From a virus, in IMG/VR virus record IMGVR_UViG_3300007513_000123, positions 1 through 32,010 of that record: a stretch of DNA of 32,010 nucleotides, one strand, 5' to 3'. The position numbers and the translations under genes were made by a program. Below the pieces are notes generated by a model that worked only from the letters and a program-made list of their open reading frames with translations, made no database searches and was not told where the DNA came from. Positions 1 through 7,812 of this stretch are shown piece after piece. Each line of letters begins with the position of its first letter. The stretch's first letter is position 1.

Positions 1-474
1 TCTTTGGAAGGGGACCTTAACTATTTTGTCGCAAGGAGTTATAATGGTAATTGGAAGAAGTACATGAATCCTCCTGCGTCTAGAGATATTATATTTAATG
101 ACTTGATGATAAATTGGGATTCTGATATTGTTTTAGTTGAGGGAGTCTTTGACGCCTTGGTAGCAGGAACAAATTCGATCCCCTTGTTGGGATCCCAGAT
201 TAAAGAAGGTTCAGTATTGTTTCAAAAGATTATTGATAAAAAACCAAAAGTTTATCTGGCTTTAGATCCAGATATTGAAAAAAAATCAGCAAAAATAATC
301 AAAAAAATGTTGACATATGGCGTCGAACTTGCTAAAGTAGAGATTAAACCATATTCAGACGTCGGAGAGATGTCAAGGGAAGAGTTTCAGCGTCGGAAGT
401 CCTCCGCAGTATCTCTTTCTACCTCATTTGTGGATTATTTTTCTTATTTGTTAGGACACACGGTTAAAATATGA
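1..474 (+). CDS. DNA primase, Toprim domain, C-terminal part (5' truncated)
   Basis: This is the C-terminal end of a gene that starts outside the window; the frame is open from base 1, so the TTG at 4 is probably not the real start. The visible protein contains a Toprim-type acidic motif, VLVEGVFDAL (residues 43-52 counted from codon 4), followed by an LGS turn and a second acidic motif, LALDPD (85-90). These are the metal-binding elements of DnaG-type primases and related enzymes. The tail reads PYSDVGEMSREEFQRRK, which I recall from phage primases encoded next to SbcCD-type nucleases. The likely role is RNA primer synthesis at the replication fork. The stop overlaps the start of the recombination nuclease gene as ATGA (471-474), so the two are probably translationally coupled. 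The Toprim call is firm; the exact primase family is inferred. Confidence 0.75.
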   Translation, partial: SLEGDLNYFVARSYNGNWKKYMNPPASRDIIFNDLMINWDSDIVLVEGVFDALVAGTNSIPLLGSQIKEGSVLFQKIIDKKPKVYLALDPDIEKKSAKIIKKMLTYGVELAKVEIKPYSDVGEMSREEFQRRKSSAVSLSTSFVDYFSYLLGHTVKI

Positions 475-3400
475 AGTTTGCACACATAGCTGATACACAT
501 ATCAGAAATTTGAAATATCATTACGAGTATAGGGCAGTGTTTGAGAAACTCTACGAACACCTCCGCGCCGAAAAGGTAGACTATATTATTCATTGTGGCG
601 ACATTGCACACACTAAGACGCAGATTTCTCCGGAATTTGTCGAGATGTGTGCCAAATTCCTTGGGAACCTGGCTGATATCGCCCCAACCTATGTAATTTT
701 GGGTAATCACGACGGAAATCTGAAGAATTCCAGCCGTCAGGACGCACTTTCACCGATTGCAGAGGCTTTGGACCATAAAAACCTCCATTTGTTGAAGAAT
801 TCGGGCGAAACTGAGCTAAAAGACGGGTTTACTCTCAATGTTTTGTCTGTTTTTGACACAGACAACTGGGTAAAGCCCACTCCCGGTGGAGATCGGGTCA
901 ATATTGCTCTATACCATGGCTCAGTAAGCGGTTGCCAGACGGATACGGGCTGGACAATGGATTATGGCGAGAATGACATCAGTATCTTCGACAATCACGA
1001 CTATGCTTTCTTGGGAGACATCCATAAGACAGACCAGTCATTGGACAAGGAAGGTCGCATTCGGTATCCGGGCTCCACGGTCCAACAAAACCACGGAGAA
1101 ACCAACGACAAGGGGTTTTTAATTTGGGATATTAAAAATCGCGATGATTATATTTGCAAACACATTGTTTTGGAGAACCCCAAGCCGTTTGTTACGATTG
1201 AAATGACCCCAAAAGGTCGCGTACCCAAAGGGACAGAGGTACCAGAAGGTGCGCGCATTAGATTGGTGTCCAACAACAACCTTCCTCTTGATAGGATGCG
1301 CCGAGCAGTCGATGTAGTTAAAACGAGATTTAAACCGGAATCAATTACTTTTTTAAATCGTGCCGCTGGCGAGCGAGGTTCCGTTGAGGACCTTACAGAC
1401 GGACTACAGCAGGAGGACTTGCGAGATATTGCAGTGCAAGAAGAACTTATCGCTGAATACCTGAAGGACTATCAAGTAGAGGATGAAACGCTGCAACGGG
1501 TGTTTGCAATGAACGAGAAATATAATTCTAAGGCAGAAGAAAATGAAGAAGTAGCTCGCAATGTGAATTGGAAACTAACCTCTTTGGAATGGGACAATCT
1601 TTTTAACTATGGAGAGGGCAACCGAATTGATTTTACAAATTTAAGTGGCATTGTTGGGATATTTGGTAAGAACTTCTCTGGGAAATCAAGTATCATTGAT
1701 AGTTTTTTATATACCTTATTTAATTCAACTTCGAAGAACGTTAGAAAGAATTTAAACATTATCAACCAAACAAAAGAGTTTGGTAGTGGTAAGGTTACGA
1801 TTGAAATTGGCAATAAAGAATATGTTGTTGAGAGAGACTCCGAAAAATATACCAAAAGACTTAAAGGGGAAGAAACAACAGAAGCAAAGACAAATACCAA
1901 TTTTATAAGTAAGGATCATGTTCTACAAGAAGAGGTTAGTTTAAATGGATTGACAAGGGCAGATACCGACAAGGCTATTCGCAGGGTCTTTGGTGGTTTA
2001 GATGATTTTCTTTTAACCGCAATGTCTTCTCAGTTGGGTTCTTTGGCATTTATTAGTGAAGGTTCGACAAGACGTAAGGAGATTCTTGCAAAGTTTCTCG
2101 ACTTGGAAATATTTGATAAAAAATATAAATTGGCACACAATGACGCTGCTGATTTGAGAGGGGCACTGAAGCGCCTGGAGGAAAGAAACTTTGATGAGGA
2201 ACTAGTCGAGGCTCGCCAACTATTATTTGAAAACGAAGCCAAGAGCCTGGGTCACAAGAACGCTTGCAAGAATATTAAGAGGAAGATAACCAAAGCACAG
2301 AAGCTTGTAACCAACCTTCAAGAGTCGATTGACGCGGTACCAGGGGAGCCAATAAATATCAAGAATGTGGAAAGGCTCCGAGAGGAGTTGATTAACTCTT
2401 TAAAAAAATACGAACAAAAAAATACAACAAATCAAAAAAATATTGAAAAAAATAATATTTTTATTGAAAAGGCAAAGAGTTTTCTTAGGGATTTCGATAT
2501 AGAAAAATTAGAAGAAAAACAGCAAATTGAAAAATCCAAGAAGCAGGAACTGGATCAAATAAACAAGTCCTTGACAGAAGAGTCTAGAACCCACGAACTG
2601 TATTGTAATCGTGCTAAAACCCTTGAAGGGGTTCCTTGTGGGAATCAGTTTGTTACTACTTGCAAGTTTATAAAAGATGCCTATAGTGCATCAAAACTGA
2701 TTGATTCTGTCGCAGATAACATTGCTGAACTAGAGGGTAATACCAAGAAGATAGAACAAGAGGTCGTCGAACTTGACATGGATTCAGTTCGAACTTATAT
2801 AAAAAAACATAAGGAGTTGCTTGACAAGAAAACCAAAGTAGAGAATGATAATGTCAAGCTTCGACTTGGCATAGAAAGAAGTAACAACCAAATCTTACAG
2901 GATACCAGTAGTTTAGAGAATTGTCAAGAAAAAATAGATTATTATTATGAAAACAAGACAGCAATTGAAAACTATAATGTTCTTTTGAATCAAAAGGAAG
3001 ATGCACTTATAAGTATTCGAGAATTGGAATGTTCGCTAGAAGAATGTGAAAATGAAGTGCTTGAACTTTATAAGATTCATGGTTCATACGAACAAAATAT
3101 AATTAACCTTGAACAGTTGAAAGAAGAGCTTCAGCAACATAGGCAGTCCTATGAGGCATATGATCTATATTTGAAGTGTATGAATAGCAATGGAATCGCT
3201 TATGACATTATTAAAAAAAGGCTGCCTGTTATTAATAATGAGATCGCTAAAGTTCTAACCAATATAGTTAACTTTGACGTTTTCTTGGAAAATGATGGAA
3301 GAAAGCTGGACATATATATAAAGCACCCAAGATTTGAGCCAAGACCGCTGGAGTTGGGATCCGGCGCCGAGAAAACTATTTCGGCTATGGCTATCCGCCT

Positions 3401-3629
3401 AGCCTTACTCAGTGTATCGTCTTTGCCAAAGGGGAATGTCTTTATTCTTGATGAGCCGGGTACGGCATTGGATGAAGACAATATGGAAGGGTTTGTTCGT
3501 ATTTTAGATATGGTCAAAGATTATTATAAGACTGTGTTACTTATTAGTCATTTGGACAGTCTTAAAGATTGTGTCGACACTCAAATAGTTATCGATAAAA
3601 AAGATGGATTTGCTTTTATTAACCAGTGA
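471..3629 (+). CDS. Fused SbcD-SbcC (gp47-gp46-like) recombination nuclease/ATPase
   Basis: One continuous 1052-residue protein carries both halves of an Mre11-Rad50/SbcDC/T4 gp47-gp46 complex. Residues 1 to about 340 are a calcineurin-like nuclease: D8-x-H10, HCGD (D44), LGNHD (N79, H80), YHG (H149) and GDIH (H185). Residues from about 368 on are an SMC-like ATPase: P-loop GIFGKNFSGKSS (K405), a long coiled coil (about 560-900), signature LGSGAEKT (962-969), Walker B FILDEP (D994, E995) and the H-loop histidine H1027. At the coiled-coil apex a C723-x7-C731 pair stands where the zinc hook is usually CxxC. The family processes DNA ends for recombination-dependent replication. In T4 these are two proteins of roughly 339 and 560 residues, so the fusion is unusual. 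The start is the ATG in the ATGA overlap with the primase. Confidence 0.93.
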   Translation: MKFAHIADTHIRNLKYHYEYRAVFEKLYEHLRAEKVDYIIHCGDIAHTKTQISPEFVEMCAKFLGNLADIAPTYVILGNHDGNLKNSSRQDALSPIAEALDHKNLHLLKNSGETELKDGFTLNVLSVFDTDNWVKPTPGGDRVNIALYHGSVSGCQTDTGWTMDYGENDISIFDNHDYAFLGDIHKTDQSLDKEGRIRYPGSTVQQNHGETNDKGFLIWDIKNRDDYICKHIVLENPKPFVTIEMTPKGRVPKGTEVPEGARIRLVSNNNLPLDRMRRAVDVVKTRFKPESITFLNRAAGERGSVEDLTDGLQQEDLRDIAVQEELIAEYLKDYQVEDETLQRVFAMNEKYNSKAEENEEVARNVNWKLTSLEWDNLFNYGEGNRIDFTNLSGIVGIFGKNFSGKSSIIDSFLYTLFNSTSKNVRKNLNIINQTKEFGSGKVTIEIGNKEYVVERDSEKYTKRLKGEETTEAKTNTNFISKDHVLQEEVSLNGLTRADTDKAIRRVFGGLDDFLLTAMSSQLGSLAFISEGSTRRKEILAKFLDLEIFDKKYKLAHNDAADLRGALKRLEERNFDEELVEARQLLFENEAKSLGHKNACKNIKRKITKAQKLVTNLQESIDAVPGEPINIKNVERLREELINSLKKYEQKNTTNQKNIEKNNIFIEKAKSFLRDFDIEKLEEKQQIEKSKKQELDQINKSLTEESRTHELYCNRAKTLEGVPCGNQFVTTCKFIKDAYSASKLIDSVADNIAELEGNTKKIEQEVVELDMDSVRTYIKKHKELLDKKTKVENDNVKLRLGIERSNNQILQDTSSLENCQEKIDYYYENKTAIENYNVLLNQKEDALISIRELECSLEECENEVLELYKIHGSYEQNIINLEQLKEELQQHRQSYEAYDLYLKCMNSNGIAYDIIKKRLPVINNEIAKVLTNIVNFDVFLENDGRKLDIYIKHPRFEPRPLELGSGAEKTISAMAIRLALLSVSSLPKGNVFILDEPGTALDEDNMEGFVRILDMVKDYYKTVLLISHLDSLKDCVDTQIVIDKKDGFAFINQ

Positions 3630-3632
3630 ACA

Positions 3633-3642
3633 ACTATTTATA
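3633..3642 (+). promoter_or_regulatory. Putative late promoter element ACTATTTATA
   Basis: First of seven near-identical intergenic copies of (A/T)CTATTTAT(A/T). It lies in the 48-base spacer after the nuclease gene, with 35 bases to the next start codon and an AGGAG ribosome binding site in between. It marks the step from recombination genes to late genes. The promoter role is inferred from repetition and position. Confidence 0.5.
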
Positions 3643-3677
3643 AGTGTTAATTGAATGTTTTTTTATAGGAGAAAATT

Positions 3678-3863
3678 ATGAGAGAATTAGCTGATAAATT
3701 ACTTGATAAGTTGATTTCGAGAAAACTAATGGTCTGGATGACTGCCACGGGGCTCCTGGCTTATTCCGATTTATCCTCAAGCGATTGGGTCGCAATTTCG
3801 CTGGTGTATATCGGCTCTGAGGGTCTTGCTGATATAGCTTCCCGCTGGAAACACGGAAGATAA
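3678..3863 (+). CDS. Small membrane protein, holin-like candidate
   Basis: A 61-residue protein with a basic N-terminal helix (LADKLLDKLISRKL) followed by a hydrophobic stretch, LMVWMTATGLLAY (about 17-29), then a second moderately hydrophobic stretch, WVAISLVYIGSEGLADI (about 37-53), and a charged tail. The start is ATG after a clear AGGAG site. Its small size, one or two membrane segments, and its position next to two envelope-spanning candidates suggest a holin or holin-like lysis protein. No holin family can be confirmed by eye, and no endolysin gene lies nearby in this window. Other small phage inner-membrane proteins look similar, so the function is a hypothesis. Confidence 0.55.
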   Translation: MRELADKLLDKLISRKLMVWMTATGLLAYSDLSSSDWVAISLVYIGSEGLADIASRWKHGR

Positions 3864-3877
3864 TATTGGGATGGGTT

Positions 3878-4306
3878 ATGACAAATATGTCGTGGAGTGC
3901 TACAAAAGTATTTCTAAAGAAGTCTTGGGTCTGGATTAAAACTCACTGGTACGTGCCGCTTGTTTTAATTTATACTGTTATACTGTGGTTTATGTTTCGT
4001 CGAAATGATGCCGCAACCAGAAAGGTATTGGAAGCTTCTAGAGAAAGTTATGAATCGCAAATAAAAAGTATTAATGAGACACATGCCAAGGAGATTGCTG
4101 GAAGGGATAGGGCACTCCAAAATTATGAGGCGATCGTTAGTGCCCTAGAAGAAGAATATGCACTGAAGAGAGAAGAGTTAGACGAAGCAAAAAAAGAAAA
4201 AATAAAAGAATATGTGGAAAAATATGAAGAAGACCCCGAAGAGTTGGCGCGTATTATTGAAGAGCGATTCGGGATAAGGTATAAACCAAATGAAGAAAAC
4301 GAATAA
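3878..4306 (+). CDS. Membrane-anchored coiled-coil protein, i-spanin-like candidate
   Basis: About 142 residues. Near the N-terminus there is one transmembrane segment, WYVPLVLIYTVILWFMF, preceded by basic residues and followed by RRN. The rest is a long, highly charged helical coiled coil (from about residue 45) ending in an acidic tail. This N-in, C-out anchor with a soluble coiled coil matches the layout of inner-membrane spanins (Rz) but also of other membrane-tethered phage proteins. The start is uncertain: ATG 3878 is chosen, while a TTG at 3866 and an ATG at 3887 are in the same frame, and no strong ribosome binding site separates them. The 3' end overlaps the next gene by 17 bases in another frame, an arrangement also seen for Rz/Rz1-type pairs. 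I do not recognise a specific family. Confidence 0.6.
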   Translation: MTNMSWSATKVFLKKSWVWIKTHWYVPLVLIYTVILWFMFRRNDAATRKVLEASRESYESQIKSINETHAKEIAGRDRALQNYEAIVSALEEEYALKREELDEAKKEKIKEYVEKYEEDPEELARIIEERFGIRYKPNEENE

Positions 4307-4781
4307 ACTTGTATCTTTAATATTGTGCTTTTTGTTGGCTTTTCCAGCGAGCGTATATGCCGAACCTGAACAACCCCCAGAATCGTCGACTGAATTGAGT
4401 TTGGGTACTTTTACCCTCTTGAAAAAGCAAGATAAAGCCCCCTTTACTGGCTTTTTAATTGATCAAACCGGGATGGCAAAACTGCTCGCTGAAACAGAGT
4501 TCAAAATTCAACAGCTAGTATTGGAACACAAATTTTCACTCCAGAGTAGCGAAGCTCTTTGGAAGTTAAAGCTAGAAAACAGTCAGACATCGTTAACATC
4601 ACTGCAAGAAAAGCATAGTTCTTTACTAGCTATTAAAGATAACGAGATTAAAAGGTTGTCAGACATAGCAATGGAGAGTCCGAACGATTATAATGCGTGG
4701 TGGTTTGTCGGCGGTATTGTGTTAGGTGTGGGACTTACCATTGGTGTAGTATACGGAGTGGCAGAAACGCTAGAAAACTAA
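4290..4781 (+). CDS. Exported protein with signal peptide and C-terminal membrane anchor, spanin-like candidate
   Basis: 163 residues. The N-terminus is a classical signal peptide (KK, hydrophobic core LVSLILCFLLAF, cleavage expected after SVYA, residue 24). It has no lipobox cysteine, so it is not an obvious lipoprotein. The middle (about 68-130) is helical and probably coiled coil. The C-terminus has a transmembrane segment, WWFVGGIVLGVGLTIGVVYG (about 136-156). A periplasmic coil tethered at the C-terminal end recalls unimolecular spanins, but those carry an N-terminal lipid anchor that is missing here. It overlaps the preceding membrane-coil gene by 17 bases and its stop overlaps the next start as TAATG. 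The export signals are clear; the lysis role is inferred from topology and neighbours. Confidence 0.62.
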   Translation: MKKTNKLVSLILCFLLAFPASVYAEPEQPPESSTELSLGTFTLLKKQDKAPFTGFLIDQTGMAKLLAETEFKIQQLVLEHKFSLQSSEALWKLKLENSQTSLTSLQEKHSSLLAIKDNEIKRLSDIAMESPNDYNAWWFVGGIVLGVGLTIGVVYGVAETLEN

Positions 4782-6553
4782 TGCCTATTATTACTCAAAA
4801 AAGGAGAAGTACCACTGTCGGCAACATGAGTCGCGCCCAATTAAAAGGGTTTGTAAGCGGCTCCGGCGGTGTCGGCGACACTGGCGCTGATGGCGCTGAT
4901 GCCTTTACACTTTTTGCCACTAGTGGCGGCGTTATTATGGCAGCAGTTGTAAACTCGTCTGGCGCAGTGACTGATAACGCATCAGACTTTGTTTTAATTA
5001 AGGGTCTGCGTGCAAATACTACCATTGTAAATAATGGAAACACGGCAGGTGCCGAGGGCACAACCAATGATCGCTTTGCTTTAGATGTTGAGACTAACGA
5101 CAAAGTTACTGGGCACAGTTATGACACTAGTGGTAACGAACGAGATGTACATTCAACTTGGAACAGTGGTAAAATAGAATTGCGAGATAATAGTGTCAGT
5201 GGGGCGATTATCGCCAAACTTACAGTAAGCGACACGGGAAATGATGCAAAACTATTATTAACTGATTTCGCGACGGATCAACGAGGAGCTTCCAGCAACA
5301 CCCTTCAAAAGATTGTGGTCGACGTTCCTGTAGATGTAAGGGTTAATGGTGCCTCAGTTACTGGGTATCCAGTCACTATAACCATTGTCAAGAACATTCC
5401 CGGCGCTAACGGCTCTAATGGTTCAAACGGTTCTGATGGCTCTGATGGGTCGGATGGAGCAGCCGCCCATCGAATTTGGTTAACAGGAGGGCATCAGATT
5501 ACAGCAACACATGTAACCTCTGCCGGGGCAGTAACAAATAGTTCTGCCGATTACGTTGAAGCCAAAGGCTTATTATATCCGTCGACATCCATCCTCTACA
5601 ACGGCAACACTGCTGGGGCAGAAGGGGGCACTAATAATCGGTTTGCATTAGATGTTGAAACAACTGATAAAGTTACTGGACATAGTTATGACATTGATGG
5701 CAACGAGAGAGACGTACATTCAACTTGGAACAGTTCATACATAGAATTAAGGGACAACTCCACTGGTGGTTCGATCATAGCCAAGTTGACTCCTACAGAC
5801 ACTGGAGATAATGCTAAATTGTTGCTGACCGATTTTGCAACAGATCAACGTGGCGGTTCCAGCAACACACTACAACAAATAAAAGTTGATATTCCTGTTG
5901 ATGCCCGAGTCAACAGCACCTCAACCGATGAAACGGTTTCTTTGGATATAATTAAAAATATTCCCGGTGCGTCCGGAACTAACGCACCTTCGTTTATTTC
6001 TATTTCCGGTTCCGTATCAAGCGGACTTATAAGTGCCAGATCTACTGGTCACTGGTTGGTCCATGGCGGCTCTTCCGCTCCTGGCAGCGGCTGGAACCTT
6101 ACCAGTGGGATAGAGATTGGTCGTGACAATGATAATGCAGGCTCCCCGTCGTCGACACTTACTCTGGATTCTGGTGTTGGAGAACCTAAAGAAACATTAA
6201 TCGCAATGGTTCCGGCAGGTAAAACTTGGACATTTAAAAGTGTTTCAGGCACTATTGAGACGACAGCAAGTGGAGCGGCTTCTCCTCTTGTTGAGGGGGT
6301 TTTATGGATTGCCAAAACATCCGCTGCTGTTTCAGGTATGAGTGGCGATGAGGACGTGGTTTTGATGGATGACTCTGCCGCTCTTGACATTGATCATTCT
6401 GGTGCTGGCACCATGGCTACGTCAGTATACTACACATTAGATGAAGCAGTTTCTGCGGGTTATGGCATCACGCTAGTCTTGTTTGTTGAAACCCTCGCCG
6501 ACAGAACTGTTAATATCGGCTTTAATCTTACTTTGGAATTTGAAATTACATAA
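4781..6553 (+). CDS. Fibre-like virion protein with collagen-type linkers and a duplicated domain
   Basis: About 590 residues from the ATG that overlaps the previous stop (TAATG); the frame is open further upstream but that part is a shadow of the preceding gene. After a short basic N-terminus there is a Gly-rich linker (about 26-40). Then come two copies of a roughly 168-residue beta-rich domain (about 41-208 and 229-398) joined by a collagen-like GxN/GxD repeat (about 208-227). Both copies share NGNTAGAEG, RFALDVET, VTGHSYD, ERDVHSTWNS, IELRDNS, LLLTDFATDQRG and IKNIPGA-type blocks. The C-terminal 190 residues form a different Ser/Gly-rich beta domain that could bind a receptor or cap the fibre. 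Gly-x-y linkers and repeated beta domains are typical of trimeric phage fibres. Whether it belongs to head or tail is unknown. Confidence 0.7.
   Translation: MPIITQKRRSTTVGNMSRAQLKGFVSGSGGVGDTGADGADAFTLFATSGGVIMAAVVNSSGAVTDNASDFVLIKGLRANTTIVNNGNTAGAEGTTNDRFALDVETNDKVTGHSYDTSGNERDVHSTWNSGKIELRDNSVSGAIIAKLTVSDTGNDAKLLLTDFATDQRGASSNTLQKIVVDVPVDVRVNGASVTGYPVTITIVKNIPGANGSNGSNGSDGSDGSDGAAAHRIWLTGGHQITATHVTSAGAVTNSSADYVEAKGLLYPSTSILYNGNTAGAEGGTNNRFALDVETTDKVTGHSYDIDGNERDVHSTWNSSYIELRDNSTGGSIIAKLTPTDTGDNAKLLLTDFATDQRGGSSNTLQQIKVDIPVDARVNSTSTDETVSLDIIKNIPGASGTNAPSFISISGSVSSGLISARSTGHWLVHGGSSAPGSGWNLTSGIEIGRDNDNAGSPSSTLTLDSGVGEPKETLIAMVPAGKTWTFKSVSGTIETTASGAASPLVEGVLWIAKTSAAVSGMSGDEDVVLMDDSAALDIDHSGAGTMATSVYYTLDEAVSAGYGITLVLFVETLADRTVNIGFNLTLEFEIT
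4901..5404 (+). repeat. Tandem domain duplication, copy 1
   Basis: First copy of the about 168-residue fibre domain. It matches 5465-5974 clearly in protein and in places in DNA (for example the stretch encoding VTGHSYD and ERDVHSTWNS), which implies an internal gene duplication. Confidence 0.8.
5465..5974 (+). repeat. Tandem domain duplication, copy 2
   Basis: Second copy of the fibre domain, separated from copy 1 by the collagen-like linker. Synonymous changes are frequent while protein blocks are kept, so the duplication is not recent. Confidence 0.8.
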
Positions 6554-6942
6554 TGGCGGATAATAGAGACAGAATTGCTGGCATCGAGAAAGTCATCAAA
6601 GAAAAATATGGCGAGGAAGCAATTGTTAACCCTCGCTCTCTTTGGGATGACGAAAAAGAAAGAAATTATCTTGAACAGTTGAGGAAAGTGACCGCACAGC
6701 ATTACCAAAAAACTGAAAAGCCAGATAAGGTCGATAATGACGGTTTTTTCATTTCAAAGAAACTACTTAATAGAGAATCAGAACGAGAGTGCCCTGTATG
6801 TGAAATATATTCTTTTGATGTTCGAGATGATGTTTATATGAGTAAATATGAATGTTGTTTCAAATGTTATGTTCAATATGTTGAAGACAGGGAGGAAAGA
6901 TGGCTAAACGGATGGAGGCCCAATAATGGCAACAACACTTGA
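6553..6942 (+). CDS. Hypothetical protein with zinc-ribbon-like cysteine pairs
   Basis: 129 residues, starting in a TAATG overlap with the fibre gene. The N-terminal two thirds are charged and probably helical. The C-terminal part has CPVC (C80, C83) and CCFKC (C101, C102, C105), spaced like a small zinc ribbon or zinc finger, followed by an acidic-aromatic tail (YVQYVEDREERW). I do not recognise the family. Its place between a fibre gene and the packaging genes suggests a late protein, either a minor virion component or an assembly factor. The metal-binding idea rests only on the cysteine spacing. It overlaps the next gene by 17 bases. Confidence 0.6.
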   Translation: MADNRDRIAGIEKVIKEKYGEEAIVNPRSLWDDEKERNYLEQLRKVTAQHYQKTEKPDKVDNDGFFISKKLLNRESERECPVCEIYSFDVRDDVYMSKYECCFKCYVQYVEDREERWLNGWRPNNGNNT

Positions 6943-7486
6943 AATCGCGAGAGGAATTTCGCAAGTAATGGCAAATGTGCACGACGGTGCGCTTGACGAG
7001 AAGGGAGATCCAATCAGTATTGGTCTTCGAAGAGAAGAGGATGTGTGTATACACGACCGACGATTAATGGATGGGTTTAAAGTGGCTCTTTATGGAGATC
7101 ATCTTTGTTTGAAGTACCATGGAGAGGTGTTCCTTAAAGAAGTTCACGCCAACGGCTTTGAAGATGATATTGCTAAAATGATTAAGACGTGTTTGAAATA
7201 TCTTAAAAAGGAATATAAAAACGTTACAGGTGGCGCCCTCTCCCTTAAAGCTGTCGATGAGCCGGATATTATGGTGCAAAACACTTCTCGTGTTCGTTCG
7301 TGGGTCCAAGCTCAACAGCATTTTCAGATTAGTGGCATGGATGGCACTGAAACTGTTAAGCAGGAGAGTGAAGATCGGTTGGACGATGCTATTAAAAACT
7401 GGCTAGCTATTGGAAAAGATAAATTTCCTAAGACAAAAAAACCGGAAAATGTATCCGGTAAAAGAGATGAGGAACCAAGATCATGA
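6926..7486 (+). CDS. Hypothetical late protein
   Basis: 186 residues, start ATG at 6926 inside the end of the preceding gene, stop overlapping the next start as ATGA. It is a soluble mixed alpha/beta protein: an N-terminal helix (LEIARGISQVMANV), a region rich in beta strand (FKVALYGDHLCLKYHGEVFLKEV), a basic helix (about 86-101), and a charged Lys/Glu C-terminus. There is no signal peptide, membrane segment or catalytic motif that I can identify. Tight coupling upstream of the terminase block makes a packaging or head-assembly role possible, but no function can be assigned. Confidence 0.6.
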   Translation: MATTLEIARGISQVMANVHDGALDEKGDPISIGLRREEDVCIHDRRLMDGFKVALYGDHLCLKYHGEVFLKEVHANGFEDDIAKMIKTCLKYLKKEYKNVTGGALSLKAVDEPDIMVQNTSRVRSWVQAQQHFQISGMDGTETVKQESEDRLDDAIKNWLAIGKDKFPKTKKPENVSGKRDEEPRS

Positions 7487-7800
7487 AAATGTCAAAAACA
7501 AGATTATTAGATATTATTAGAGAAGAAATCGAAAATATTTCTTTATTTGAAGCAGAGCCCGAAGGAGGTGATGTCGGGGCACCTGCCGGTGAAGAAACTA
7601 AAAGGGACGTTCAACGAGTGGGCGATAAAATGGATAAGACGGCAGGCTTGGATAGGTTGCTTGCTGCCATTAATACTCCGGAAGAATTCCACCAATTGAT
7701 GGTTATGTTCTTGCAAAAAGCCTCTCAACACCCTTCGATTAAACCAACCCAGGTCAAGAGATCTCTACTACAATTATCAAGAGAAGCTGCGAAACAATAA
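7483..7800 (+). CDS. Small protein upstream of terminase; core-protein or small-terminase candidate
   Basis: 105 residues, start ATG in an ATGA overlap; a second ATG two codons later is equally possible. The N-terminus is a short basic-amphipathic helix (about 4-20) that ends in LFEA (L21-F22-E23-A24). This fits the LxE|A/G site cut by T4-type gp21 proteases. A Gly/Pro/Glu linker and a helical C-terminal domain (about 48-105, Leu-rich with several Lys/Arg) follow. Two readings are possible. It could be a small capsid-targeted core protein whose leader is removed, or a gp16-like small terminase subunit judged by its place directly before gp17. T4 gp16 is longer (about 164 residues), so I lean to 'unknown, possibly core'. 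Confidence 0.55.
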   Translation: MKMSKTRLLDIIREEIENISLFEAEPEGGDVGAPAGEETKRDVQRVGDKMDKTAGLDRLLAAINTPEEFHQLMVMFLQKASQHPSIKPTQVKRSLLQLSREAAKQ

Positions 7801-7812
7801 AACGAGTAATGG

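Noticed and set aside
4697-4780. Upstream extension of the fibre gene by 28 codons
   Set aside because: It is a Cys/Arg-rich out-of-phase reading of the preceding membrane-protein gene; the ATG at 4781 in the TAATG overlap is the natural start.
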